A stretch of DNA of 64,000 nucleotides from JBCBSZ01 sp039818945. Lineage in GTDB: Bacteria > Actinomycetota > Acidimicrobiia > Acidimicrobiales > Poriferisodalaceae. The first letter of the stretch is position 1; every line of letters begins with the position of its first letter. The stretch is from assembly GCA_039818945.1 (NCBI GenBank), contig JBCBSZ010000017.1:13969-77968 (forward strand), given 5' to 3'. Below are positions 55,801-63,864 of this stretch, piece after piece. The notes under the pieces were generated by a model that saw nothing but the letters and a program-made list of their open reading frames with translations, did not search any database and was not told where the DNA came from. Both the position numbers and the translations under genes were made by a program.

Positions 55801-56453
55801 GGTCGTGCGTCCTCCCCCAGGAGCAGGTCGAGCTCGGCGATCGCCGGACCCGGATCAGTGACGTGGATCGTACGGAGCCCGAAGGCCGCCGCGGCGTCGA
55901 GGTTGGGCCCGAAGTCGTCGAGGAAGACGGCCTCGTCCGGCCGGTCGACGTCGAGCGCGTCCATGGTCGCGCGGTACGCCTCGACATCGGGCTTGCGGGC
56001 GCCGATGGCCGACGACTCGACGACGACGTCGAACAGCGACAGATCGAGCACCTGCTCCAGCGTCGGCCGGAACTCGACGAAGGTGTTGGTGAGGAGCGCC
56101 GTCTGCCGGCCACGGTCTCGGGAGCGACGGACGGCGTCGACCATCTCGTCGACGACCTCGAAGTGCTGGGTCCCGAGCAGCCGGGTCATCTCGTCGCCCG
56201 CCAGCTCGACACCGTGTGCGGCGGCGTACGGCGGGAGTCGGTCCTGGATGTCGGCGACGGCGAGGCGGCCCTGCTCGGCCTGTTGCCACGGATGGTCGGT
56301 GGTGCGGTCGAGTGGGCCCATGAAGATCTCGCGCATCGTCGGACCGTCGATCCCGAGGGAGTCGGCGAGGCGGGAGAAGGTGCGGGTGATCGGCGTGATG
56401 AGCACTCCGCCGAAGTCGAACACGACGGCGCGCAGCGACGGGTCGCCGCTCAT
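55797..56453 (-). CDS. HAD-IA hydrolase (YihX/epoxide-hydrolase-N-terminal-like)
   Basis: 218 residues. VVFDFGGVLIT carries nucleophile D13; the usual second Asp is Gly, as in YihX and sEH-N phosphatases. Motif II LLTNTF, motif III lysine in GARKPDVEAY, motif IV LDDFGPNLDAA. Sugar- or lipid-phosphatase activity is likely; some relatives are annotated with acyl-CoA dehydrogenases. Both ends are ATGA overlaps with the neighbouring genes. Confidence 0.88.
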   Translation of the reverse strand: MSGDPSLRAVVFDFGGVLITPITRTFSRLADSLGIDGPTMREIFMGPLDRTTDHPWQQAEQGRLAVADIQDRLPPYAAAHGVELAGDEMTRLLGTQHFEVVDEMVDAVRRSRDRGRQTALLTNTFVEFRPTLEQVLDLSLFDVVVESSAIGARKPDVEAYRATMDALDVDRPDEAVFLDDFGPNLDAAAAFGLRTIHVTDPGPAIAELDLLLGEDARP

Positions 56454-56851
56454 GTGTCGTCCGAGCGGGCCGCCACGACGGCGATCTCCATCCTCCACTC
56501 GGGGCGGGCCAGCCGAGGCACGGTGACGAGCGTCGAGGCCGCCTTCCGCCCGTCGAGCGCACGGTCCCGGGCCGCCATGACGCCGCTCAGGTCGCCCTCG
56601 TCAGCGACGACGTAGGTCGTCACGGAGACGACGTCGGCGGCGTCCATCCCCGCGTCGGCGAGCATGGCGGCGATGTTGGCCCAGACCACCTCGGCCTGCG
56701 CCTCGACGGTGTCGGGGATTGTGCCGTCGGGCCGGATCGGGACCACGCCGGAGGTGTGCAGCAGGCGCGACCCGGCGTCGCTCACCATCGCGTGGGCGTA
56801 GTGCGCGGCGGGCGGCGCGATGCCAGCCGGGTCGATCTCGTGGTTCGGCAC
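56450..56851 (-). CDS. RidA/YjgF-family enamine/imine deaminase
   Basis: 133 residues, the usual size. LLHTSGVVPIRPDGTIPDT and VVSVTTYVV are family segments, and RPEWRMEIAVVAA contains the Arg and Glu positions used by RidA to deaminate 2-aminoacrylate-like enamines. The Arg context differs slightly from E. coli RidA, so it may be another Rid subgroup. GTG 56851 is used. Heads the Rid-HAD-SDR operon. Confidence 0.88.
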   Translation of the reverse strand: MPNHEIDPAGIAPPAAHYAHAMVSDAGSRLLHTSGVVPIRPDGTIPDTVEAQAEVVWANIAAMLADAGMDAADVVSVTTYVVADEGDLSGVMAARDRALDGRKAASTLVTVPRLARPEWRMEIAVVAARSDDT

Positions 56852-56883
56852 GGCCGCATCCTGGCACAACGCGTCGGGTGCCC

Positions 56884-56889
56884 TACGGT
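56884..56889 (+). promoter_or_regulatory. Predicted leaderless -10 element of the histidine phosphatase gene
   Basis: TACGGT, 7 nt before ATG 56897. Confidence 0.5.
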
Positions 56890-56896
56890 CTCGGAC

Positions 56897-57604
56897 ATGA
56901 GCGCGCGCATCCGGTCGGTCGACCTCGAGAACCCCTTCCACCCGTCGCTCGAGGGCATGTGCGAGGTGCTCCTCGTCCGCCACGGCGAGCAGGAGTACAC
57001 CGAGTCGATCTCGATGGGCGATGCCCTCGATGCCCCGCTCTCCGACCTCGGTCGGCGTCAGGCCGCCGCGGTCGGCGAGCGCCTCGCCGGTACGGAGATC
57101 CACGCCGTCTACTCCTCGACGCTGCAGCGGGCCCGGGACACGGGCGCGGCGATCGGGGCCCACCACGGGCTCACGCCGACCGAGCACCACGACCTGCGCG
57201 AGATCGACCTGTGGCGCGACTTCCCCCAGGACAAGGGGCTGCTCGACGTGTACTCCGAACAGGAGCTGGTGGCCATCTTCCGAGCCGGCCATCAGACCCG
57301 CCGGTGGGACGCGTACCCCCACACCGAACCGGCGGAGGAGTTCCAGGGCCGGGTGCTCGCGTCGATCGACGAGATCATCGCCGCCCATCACGGCGAGCGG
57401 GTGGTCGTCGCCTGCCATGGCGGCGTGATCAACACCGTGCTCGCCCACGTGCTGCGCTCGACCATCGACAACCTCGTGAAGGTGCACCACACGTCGATCA
57501 CGACCGTGCGAGGCGCGGACGAGCGCCGGGTCGCCATCTCGGTCAACGACTACTCCCACGTCCTCCCGATCCAGGACGCCGTGAACCCGCTGAACCTGCA
57601 CTGA
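56897..57604 (+). CDS. Histidine phosphatase (phosphoglycerate mutase-like) family protein
   Basis: 235 residues. LLVRHGEQEYT holds the phospho-accepting H29; YSSTLQRARDTGAAI the second arginine; LREIDLW the acid/base region; ACHGGVINTVL the second histidine. Broad-specificity cytosolic phosphatase; substrate not assigned. It lies just upstream of menB but each has its own leaderless-type promoter. Confidence 0.92.
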   Translation: MSARIRSVDLENPFHPSLEGMCEVLLVRHGEQEYTESISMGDALDAPLSDLGRRQAAAVGERLAGTEIHAVYSSTLQRARDTGAAIGAHHGLTPTEHHDLREIDLWRDFPQDKGLLDVYSEQELVAIFRAGHQTRRWDAYPHTEPAEEFQGRVLASIDEIIAAHHGERVVVACHGGVINTVLAHVLRSTIDNLVKVHHTSITTVRGADERRVAISVNDYSHVLPIQDAVNPLNLH

Positions 57605-57630
57605 CGTTCACCCGGGACGGGGCCGGCCCG

Positions 57631-57636
57631 TACGCT
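57631..57636 (+). promoter_or_regulatory. Predicted promoter of menB
   Basis: TTCACC (57607-57612), an 18-nt spacer and TACGCT (57631-57636), 7 nt before ATG 57644: a leaderless arrangement with a recognisable -35 box. Confidence 0.55.
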
Positions 57637-57643
57637 GCCGGCC

Positions 57644-58546
57644 ATGGTCTCGGAGCTGTTCGACGCAGACGCCTGGGAGCCGGTCGCCGGCTTCGACGAT
57701 CTCACCGACATCACCTACCACCGCGCGGTCGCGGGCGGCACCGTCCGCGTCGCGTTCGATCGACCCGACGTCCGCAACGCGTTCCGACCGCACACCGTCG
57801 ACGAGCTCTACCGGGCGATGGAGCACGCCCGCACTTCCAGCGACATCGGCTGCGTGCTCCTCACCGGCAACGGCCCATCGCCTCGCGACGGCGGGTGGGC
57901 GTTCTGCTCCGGCGGTGACCAGCGCATCCGCGGCAAGGACGGGTACCGCTACGCCGACGGCACGACCGCGGACACGATCGACCCCGCTCGCTCCGGCCGC
58001 CTCCACATCCTGGAGGTGCAGCGCCTGATCCGCTTCATGCCGAAGGTCGTGATCTGCGTCGTGCCCGGCTGGGCGGCCGGCGGAGGACACAGCCTGCACG
58101 TCGTGTCGGACCTCACCCTCGCCAGCCGTGAGCACGCCCGCTTCAAGCAGACCGACGCCGACGTGGCCAGCTTCGACGGTGGCTTCGGATCGGCCTACCT
58201 CGCCCGCCAGGTCGGGCAGAAGTTCGCCCGGGAGATCTTCTTCCTCGGTGACGAGTACTCCGCCGAGGATGCCCACCGGATGGGCATGGTGAACGCGGTC
58301 GTCGATCACGCCGAGCTCGAGCGCGTTGCGCTCGAGTGGGCCACCAAGATCAACGGCAAGAGCCCGACCGCCAACCGCATGCTGAAGTACGCGTTCAACC
58401 TGATCGACGACGGTCTGGTCGGCCAGCAGCTGTTCGCCGGCGAGGCGACCCGTCTCGCCTACGGCACCGACGAGGCCGCCGAGGGCCGTGACTCGTTCCT
58501 CGAGAAGCGGCCGCCGGACTGGACCGGCTTCCCGTACCACTACTAG
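57644..58546 (+). CDS. menB: 1,4-dihydroxy-2-naphthoyl-CoA synthase
   Basis: 300 residues. It matches the mycobacterial MenB pattern closely: FRPHTVDELYRAMEHAR, GGWAFCSGGDQRIRGKDGY, RLIRFMPKVVICVVPGWAAG, FKQTDADVASFDGG and the C-terminal RDSFLEKRPPDW. It closes the second ring of the naphthoquinone in menaquinone biosynthesis. No other men gene is in the window, so the pathway is dispersed. ATG 57644 is supported by a TTCACC/TACGCT promoter. Confidence 0.96.
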   Translation: MVSELFDADAWEPVAGFDDLTDITYHRAVAGGTVRVAFDRPDVRNAFRPHTVDELYRAMEHARTSSDIGCVLLTGNGPSPRDGGWAFCSGGDQRIRGKDGYRYADGTTADTIDPARSGRLHILEVQRLIRFMPKVVICVVPGWAAGGGHSLHVVSDLTLASREHARFKQTDADVASFDGGFGSAYLARQVGQKFAREIFFLGDEYSAEDAHRMGMVNAVVDHAELERVALEWATKINGKSPTANRMLKYAFNLIDDGLVGQQLFAGEATRLAYGTDEAAEGRDSFLEKRPPDWTGFPYHY

Positions 58547-58612
58547 CGGTCGATCCTCCCGCACCGCGTTCTCGGTCCGCCCTACGATGACGGCGGGGAC
58601 GGGAGGAGCGTC

Positions 58613-60904
58613 GTGGGGCCGCTCGCCGCAGAGATCGTCGAACGGTTCCAGCACGACGAGGCCCTGCGCGCCCGATACGGCGAGCTGACGCTCGCCGACG
58701 ACGACGCTCTGCACGTCGTCGAGCTCGGCACCCGCCAGCTCGTCGTCGTCACCGCCCGGACCACCGTCGGCCCGTTGGTGCTCGCCGCCGCCTCGGGGCC
58801 GATGGCGGGCCAGGGAGAGTGGCTGGCGGAGGTCGACCACGTCGCCACGCTGCGCTCCGGCGCGGAGCTGTGGGCGGTGCCCGGCGCGGTCGACCTGCGG
58901 AGCTGGGTCCGGGACCCCTCGACGTCCGCTGCCGATCGCCGGCGGGTCGGCCTGGCCTTGCTGCAGCTGGGCGAGACCGTCCAGCGGGCCGGTCTCCGCC
59001 ACGGGGCGGTCGACAGCGCGACGGTCGTCATCGCCGCCGACGGCGAGCCCCAGCTCCTGCCGTGGTCGCACCACCGCGACGACGACCGGGCCCGACTGCA
59101 GGCGCTCGGCGTCGCCGTGCTGGCCTCCGCCATCGATCGCTCCGTGGGCCGGACCTTCGGCGCGCTCGGGCTGTTGCGCCCCGCCGATCTGTCCACGGCC
59201 GGCGCCGGTGAGCGCTGGTCGGCGCTCCGGGCGCTGGCGGACTCCCGCCGGGCCCCGCCCGACCTGCGGTTCGCGCTCCAGCGCGGGATCGACTCGCTGA
59301 TCAGGGTCTGCGGCGATGCGGGCGCGAGCAGCGTGCTCGACGCCGACGTCCGCTTCAGCGCGTTCCATCCGGCCACGGCGTCGGAACACGACTGGACCCG
59401 TCTCCTCGTGCTCGCCCATCACGGCGGGCAGGTCACCGACGAGGACGGCGCGGTGGTCGACGTCGACGACCTGGTCGCCGAGCTCGCCCGCGACCACCTC
59501 GGGCCCGACGCCGATCCGCAGCACGTCAGCGCCGCCCACGCCGTCCCGGTCGTACACGGCGAACAGCTCACGTTCACGATCCACTGCACCGGCGCCGACG
59601 TCGAACTGCCCTCGCAGTCGCTCCCGTGGGCGGGCCCGATCGAGGAGGTGGTGTTCTGGCTCCACCCGCAGCCCGGCGCCACGATCATCGACGGCGCGGT
59701 CGACATCTACGTCGGTGCGTTCGTCCGGGGCCGCATCCCGTTCTCGATCTCGCTCGCCGATGCGGCCACCGCGGCGACGTCGTGCTGCACGGTCGACGCC
59801 TATCGCGACGTCTTCGTCTCGTACGCGCACGAGGACCGGGCGGTCGTCGATGCGCTCACGCAGCTCAACACGCTGGGCGACCGGTTCCTCATCGATGCGC
59901 AGGAGCTCCGGTCCGGCGAGAACTGGCGCCAGCGACTGAGCGAGCTGATCGGCGAGGCCGAGGTCTTCCAGCTCTTCTGGTCGACCTCGTCGGCGGCATC
60001 GACCGAGGTCGAGGTCGAGTGGCGCCAGGCGCTCGACCTCCGTGACCCGGAGGAGTTCATCCGACCCGTCTACTGGCAGACGCCGATCCCGCCGGTCCCC
60101 GAGCCGCTCGACGACCTCCACTTCGACTTCGTTCCGCTCGGCGGCGGCGGTGCACCGGTGCTCGCTGCACCCGTGCCGCCGAGGGTCGAGGACGGTCGTC
60201 CGCCCGCGCCCGATGGTGCGCCCGCTGCTCGGCCGTTCGGTCGCGACCCGAGGAGGTACCAGACCTTCACGCGGGTCGCGATGGTCCTCGTCGCGCTGTT
60301 CGGCTTCGGCGCGGTGTTCGCCGGCCTCGTCGTGACCGACGACCGTGGCACCGAGCTCGGCGAGCAGATCGACCGAGACACGACGACCTCGATCGGCTCC
60401 AGCACGCCGCCGCCGACGGCGACGCCCCCGCCGGACACCGAGGGAACGCCCCCGACCACCCCGCCCGACACCTCACCACCGCCGAGCACCCCGCCCGACA
60501 CCACACCACCGCCGACCACCCCACCCGACACCACGCCACCGCCGACCACCCCACCACCGCCGACCACCCCGCCCGACACCTCACCACCGCCGACCACCCC
60601 ACCATCGGCGTCGGTCGACGGGGGCTTCGTCGGGCCGCTCGAGGGCACGGTCGACAGCGCCCGGTACCCGGTCGAGCTCACGGTGTCCGACGGCCCCGTG
60701 ACGGTGTCGTCGGTCGCGGCGACCGATCGCGACGGGAGCGACGTCGCCGTGCTCGCGCCGCCGGTGCCGTTCGACCTCGTCGACGGCTCGACCGTCGTCG
60801 ACGTCGACGTCGCGAGCGGGGCCGGATCCCTCGCGGCCATCGCGTTCTTCATCGACACCCCGGCGGGTGACGACCTCACCGTCACGATCACGGGCCTCCC
60901 GTAG
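58613..60904 (+). CDS. Membrane-anchored TIR-domain protein with kinase-like N-terminal region
   Basis: 763 residues. About 60-180 resembles a degenerate protein kinase: LRHGAVDSATVVI and ADGEPQLLPW align with the catalytic-loop and DFG regions but lack their Asp residues. About 248-385 is a beta-sandwich of the kind found before TIR and caspase domains. TIR domain 397-500 (DVFVSYAHEDRAV, LIDAQELRSGENW, FWSTSSAASTEVEVEW with candidate catalytic Glu). TM helix 553-575. A Pro/Thr stalk (597-665) and a ~100-residue beta-rich C-terminal domain should lie outside. TIR domains bind or cleave NAD; this may be a receptor-type NADase. GTG 58613 has GGAGGAG upstream. Confidence 0.85.
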   Translation: MGPLAAEIVERFQHDEALRARYGELTLADDDALHVVELGTRQLVVVTARTTVGPLVLAAASGPMAGQGEWLAEVDHVATLRSGAELWAVPGAVDLRSWVRDPSTSAADRRRVGLALLQLGETVQRAGLRHGAVDSATVVIAADGEPQLLPWSHHRDDDRARLQALGVAVLASAIDRSVGRTFGALGLLRPADLSTAGAGERWSALRALADSRRAPPDLRFALQRGIDSLIRVCGDAGASSVLDADVRFSAFHPATASEHDWTRLLVLAHHGGQVTDEDGAVVDVDDLVAELARDHLGPDADPQHVSAAHAVPVVHGEQLTFTIHCTGADVELPSQSLPWAGPIEEVVFWLHPQPGATIIDGAVDIYVGAFVRGRIPFSISLADAATAATSCCTVDAYRDVFVSYAHEDRAVVDALTQLNTLGDRFLIDAQELRSGENWRQRLSELIGEAEVFQLFWSTSSAASTEVEVEWRQALDLRDPEEFIRPVYWQTPIPPVPEPLDDLHFDFVPLGGGGAPVLAAPVPPRVEDGRPPAPDGAPAARPFGRDPRRYQTFTRVAMVLVALFGFGAVFAGLVVTDDRGTELGEQIDRDTTTSIGSSTPPPTATPPPDTEGTPPTTPPDTSPPPSTPPDTTPPPTTPPDTTPPPTTPPPPTTPPDTSPPPTTPPSASVDGGFVGPLEGTVDSARYPVELTVSDGPVTVSSVAATDRDGSDVAVLAPPVPFDLVDGSTVVDVDVASGAGSLAAIAFFIDTPAGDDLTVTITGLP
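60405..60605 (+). repeat. Tandem repeat encoding the Pro/Thr stalk
   Basis: Imperfect units of about 30 nt (for example CCGCCGACCACCCCGCCCGA) encode repeated PPTTPPDTT-like decapeptides in the TIR protein. Copy number is likely variable between strains. Confidence 0.85.
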
Positions 60905-61014
60905 TCGCAGCGACCCACGTCAAGATCCCGCGAGCGGCCGGCCAAGTCCTGACCCCGGGCGCGGCCGGTGCCACCGTGCGCGCCGACCGGATCACCGACC
61001 CGGTCGCCGGTCTC

Positions 61015-61020
61015 TAGGGT
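61015..61020 (+). promoter_or_regulatory. Predicted -10 element of the secreted hydrolase gene
   Basis: TAGGGT with ATCACC 18 nt upstream (60991-60996); leader about 50 nt with AGGAG at 61060-61064. The 171-bp gap 60905-61075 shows nothing else. Confidence 0.45.
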
Positions 61021-61075
61021 CCGGTGGACGCGGGCATCGCGGGCGCCCATCCGACTCCCAGGAGTGGCACGCCCC

Positions 61076-63184
61076 ATGACGACGATCCGCACCCACCGAC
61101 CGCTGATCTGGCTGGCCGGGACCGCCCTGGTGTTCGTCTGGTTGGCGACTCGGGCGTTGACGTCGTCCGGCGCTGCCGGTGAGGGACCGATCACCGTCGA
61201 CGACTCCGGCCACTGGTTCGAGTACTCCGGCAACGGCGAGCCCTACTTCATGGCCGGCTCCGGCGGCCCCGAGGGCTTCCTCTACTACCCCGCCGACCGC
61301 AAGCAGGACATCGTCGACCAACTCATCGAGCACGACGTGCGCGCCATCTACCTCCACGCCGTGCGCAGCGACGGCGGCGACGGCGGACCCGACGAACAAC
61401 CCTTCGTCGATCCCGCCAACCCCAGCGCGGGTGTCGACCCGGACGTCCTCGACGACTGGGACAGCTACCTCTCCCAGCTCGACGCCGCCGGCATCACCAT
61501 CTGGTTCCACCTCTACGACGACGGCGCCCGCCCCTTCGGCGCCTGCAACACCGACCTCCCCCAGGCCGAACGCGATTTCGTCGAGACCGTCGTCACCCGC
61601 TTCCGCGACTACCAACACCTCGTCTGGCTCCCCACCGAGGAGCACAAGATGAAGGCTTGCGCGGACGCCGACACCGACATCGCCAAGGCCGAAGCCCTCG
61701 CCGCCGAGATCCGTGAGCACGACGACGTCCACCCCCTCGGCGTCCACCACAACAACGGCGAGAGCAACCAGTACCTCGGCAACACCGACATCGACGTCTT
61801 CGCCCAGCAGATCTGCGGCTCGCCGTCGGTGCGCAGCGTCGACGGCATCCACGCCGCCGCCGAGCGAGGCGAGGACGTCTACGTCATGGCCGAGTGCCAT
61901 CCCTGGCACAAGGACCTCCTCGGCGACGGCGACCGCACCACCCTCCGCCAGACGTTCTGGGCGTCGGTCATGGCCGGCGGGTACGTGCTGTTCTACGACG
62001 CCTGGGAGTCCAACGACCCGACACCGGAGATGCTCGCCGACCTCGGCCGGATCAACGCCTTCATGGACACCACCCGCTTCTCCGAGATGGAACCGCGCGA
62101 CGACCTCGCAGCCGCCGACACCCGGTTCGTGCTGGCCAACCCCGGCGAGCACATCTTCGTCCTCTGGGCCAACGAGGACCCCGACGCCCTGGGCGTGACG
62201 GGCATCGACCCCGGCACCTACCGGCTCGGCTGGTTCGACCCGGTCGACGGGACGACCGTCACCGAGACGGTCGAGGTGATGGACGACTCGGCCTCGTTCC
62301 CCGTGCCGGCGGGCTTCGGCGCCGAAGCGGTCGTCTCGGTCGAGCCACCCGACGGAACGCCCGACCCCACCTCGCCCACGACGATGCCGCCCGACACGAT
62401 GCCGCCGGTCACCGTGCCCCAGACGGGCGACCAGACCGGCTACTGGATGGGCGACGCCGGGGGCGAGCTCTACGGCTTCGGCGACGCGCCCGACCCGGGC
62501 TCGGTCCCGGGCCGCGTCATCGCCTCGGCGTCGGCGCCGGACGGGTCCGGCCTCTGGGTGCTGACCGACGACGGGGTCGTCCACGCCCTGGCCGGCGCCG
62601 CCGACCACGGCGACGTCGACGTGTCGCTCCTCGCCGTCGGTGAGACGCCCGCGACCCTCTCGGTGCTCCCCGACGGCTCCGGGTACTGGGTGTTCACGAA
62701 CCGTGGCCGGGCGCTGCCGTTCGGCTCCGCCACCGACCTGGAGGATCTCGTCGACCTCGGCATCGGCGACATCCTCAACGGGCCGATCATCGCCTCGGTC
62801 GCCACGCCGACCGGCGACGGCGCCTACATGATCGGCTTCGACGGTGGCGTGTTCGCCGTCGGCGACGCCGAGTTCCACGGGTCGATGGGCGGTCGGCCCC
62901 TCAACGGGCCTGTCGTCGGTGTCGCACCCGATCCGGACGGGACCGGGTACTGGCTCGTCGCCGACGACGGCGGCATCTTCTCCTTCGAGGCGGACTTCCA
63001 GGGCTCGATGGGCGGTCAGCCCCTCAACGCGCCCGTCGTCGGTGCCGTGCCCTTCGGTGACGGCTACCTGATGGTCGCCAGCGACGGCGGCATCTTCAAC
63101 TTCTCCGACCTGCCGTTCCTCGGCAGCCTCGGCGCCGACCCGCCCCCCGACCCGGTCACGACGGTCACGGGCTTCCCCTCCTGA
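61076..63184 (+). CDS. Secreted glycoside-hydrolase-like protein with C-terminal repeat domain
   Basis: 702 residues. Signal peptide or signal anchor (about 10-33) after a short basic start. Residues 36-425 resemble DUF4038/apiosidase-type TIM-barrel hydrolases: GHWFEYSGNGEPYFMAGSGG, IWFHLYDDGARPFG, LVWLPTEEH (candidate acid E187/E188) and VYVMAECHPW (candidate E273). A Thr/Pro linker (428-448) leads to repeats (455-688) with GYWLVADDGGIFSFEADFQG and GSMGGRPLNGPVVGVAPDP, common in actinobacterial surface proteins. Likely acts on an extracellular polysaccharide. ATG 61076 follows AGGAG. Substrate unknown. Confidence 0.8.
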   Translation: MTTIRTHRPLIWLAGTALVFVWLATRALTSSGAAGEGPITVDDSGHWFEYSGNGEPYFMAGSGGPEGFLYYPADRKQDIVDQLIEHDVRAIYLHAVRSDGGDGGPDEQPFVDPANPSAGVDPDVLDDWDSYLSQLDAAGITIWFHLYDDGARPFGACNTDLPQAERDFVETVVTRFRDYQHLVWLPTEEHKMKACADADTDIAKAEALAAEIREHDDVHPLGVHHNNGESNQYLGNTDIDVFAQQICGSPSVRSVDGIHAAAERGEDVYVMAECHPWHKDLLGDGDRTTLRQTFWASVMAGGYVLFYDAWESNDPTPEMLADLGRINAFMDTTRFSEMEPRDDLAAADTRFVLANPGEHIFVLWANEDPDALGVTGIDPGTYRLGWFDPVDGTTVTETVEVMDDSASFPVPAGFGAEAVVSVEPPDGTPDPTSPTTMPPDTMPPVTVPQTGDQTGYWMGDAGGELYGFGDAPDPGSVPGRVIASASAPDGSGLWVLTDDGVVHALAGAADHGDVDVSLLAVGETPATLSVLPDGSGYWVFTNRGRALPFGSATDLEDLVDLGIGDILNGPIIASVATPTGDGAYMIGFDGGVFAVGDAEFHGSMGGRPLNGPVVGVAPDPDGTGYWLVADDGGIFSFEADFQGSMGGQPLNAPVVGAVPFGDGYLMVASDGGIFNFSDLPFLGSLGADPPPDPVTTVTGFPS
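62868..63126 (+). repeat. Coding repeats in the C-terminal domain of the secreted protein
   Basis: The units GSMGGRPLNGPVVG (protein 602-615) and GSMGGQPLNAPVVG (643-656), followed by GSLGADPP (683), recur about every 40 residues with matching DNA such as GGGTCGATGGGCGGTC and GGCTCGATGGGCGGTC. Confidence 0.8.
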
Positions 63185-63193
63185 CCGCCCCGC

Positions 63194-63823
63194 TCACCGG
63201 GTCGGCGGGGCGAGGGCGGCGCGATCCGCAGCGCAGATCTCGCGCCACTCGCATCCCTCGACGTGGTCGTTCACGAGCCCCATCGCCTGCATGAAGGCGT
63301 AGGCGGTCGTCGGGCCGACGAACGACCACCCGCGCCGCTTCAGGTCCTTCGACAACGCGACCGACGTCGGCGTCGTCGCCGGCATCGGTGGACCGCCCGG
63401 CTCGGGCTCGCGCTCCGGCCCGGCCGGCTCCCACCCCCAGGCGTACGCCGCGAACGACCCGAACTCGTCGACGAGCTCGAGGAAGCGGCCGGCGTTGTTG
63501 ATCGTCGACTCGATCTTCTTCCGGTGCCGCACGATCGAGGCATCCTGCAGCAGCCGGTCGACGTCGGCCGGTCCGAACCCGGCGACGACGGCGGCGTCGA
63601 AGTCGGCGAAGGCGGCCCGGAAGCCGTCGCGCTTGCGGAGGATGGTCAGCCACGACAGCCCGCTCTGGAACCCCTCGAGGCACACCTTCTCGAACAGGCG
63701 TCGGTCGTCGACCACCGGACGCCCCCACTCGTCGTCGTGATAGGCGACGTAGTCCTCCGCCTCCCCGGGCCACCAGCAGCGGGGTCGGCCGTCGGCGCCG
63801 ATGCGGATCCAGTCCTCGCTCAT
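63194..63823 (-). CDS. tag: DNA-3-methyladenine glycosylase I
   Basis: 209 residues. Zinc ligands C16, H29, H187 and C191 match the Tag zinc snap; LFEKVCLEGFQSGLSW carries the conserved glutamate of the base pocket, and WEFVGP-type GWSFVGPTTAYAFMQA is near the end. Excises 3-methyladenine from DNA to start base excision repair. A loop of ~20 residues rich in Pro, Glu and Gly (EREPEPGGPPMPATTP) is inserted near residue 135. ATG 63823 diverges from the alpha/beta hydrolase gene. Confidence 0.95.
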   Translation of the reverse strand: MSEDWIRIGADGRPRCWWPGEAEDYVAYHDDEWGRPVVDDRRLFEKVCLEGFQSGLSWLTILRKRDGFRAAFADFDAAVVAGFGPADVDRLLQDASIVRHRKKIESTINNAGRFLELVDEFGSFAAYAWGWEPAGPEREPEPGGPPMPATTPTSVALSKDLKRRGWSFVGPTTAYAFMQAMGLVNDHVEGCEWREICAADRAALAPPTR

Positions 63824-63850
63824 GGAGCGATCATCGCACCGGCGCGCCGG

Positions 63851-63856
63851 TAGTGT
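63851..63856 (+). promoter_or_regulatory. Predicted leaderless -10 element of the 63865 gene
   Basis: TAGTGT, 8 nt before GTG 63865. Confidence 0.4.
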
Positions 63857-63864
63857 CCGCGTCC

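Noticed and set aside
57608..60121. Open frame of 837 codons on the minus strand opposite menB and the TIR gene
   Set aside because: Composition typical of antisense GC-rich shadows, no recognisable motif, and the plus-strand genes have clear domains.
60405..60605. Short tandem repeats resembling a CRISPR array
   Set aside because: The units are contiguous, in frame, and encode a Pro/Thr stalk; there are no unique spacers and no cas genes.
58613..60904. Thoeris- or CBASS-like defence locus
   Set aside because: No ThsA/SLOG, CD-NTase, ubiquitin-like or other defence partner gene adjoins the TIR gene; only the protein itself is notable.
60992..62878. Long minus-strand open frame opposite the secreted hydrolase
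   Set aside because: Val/Gly/Asp/Glu-biased shadow with no domain; the plus strand has a signal peptide and family motifs.
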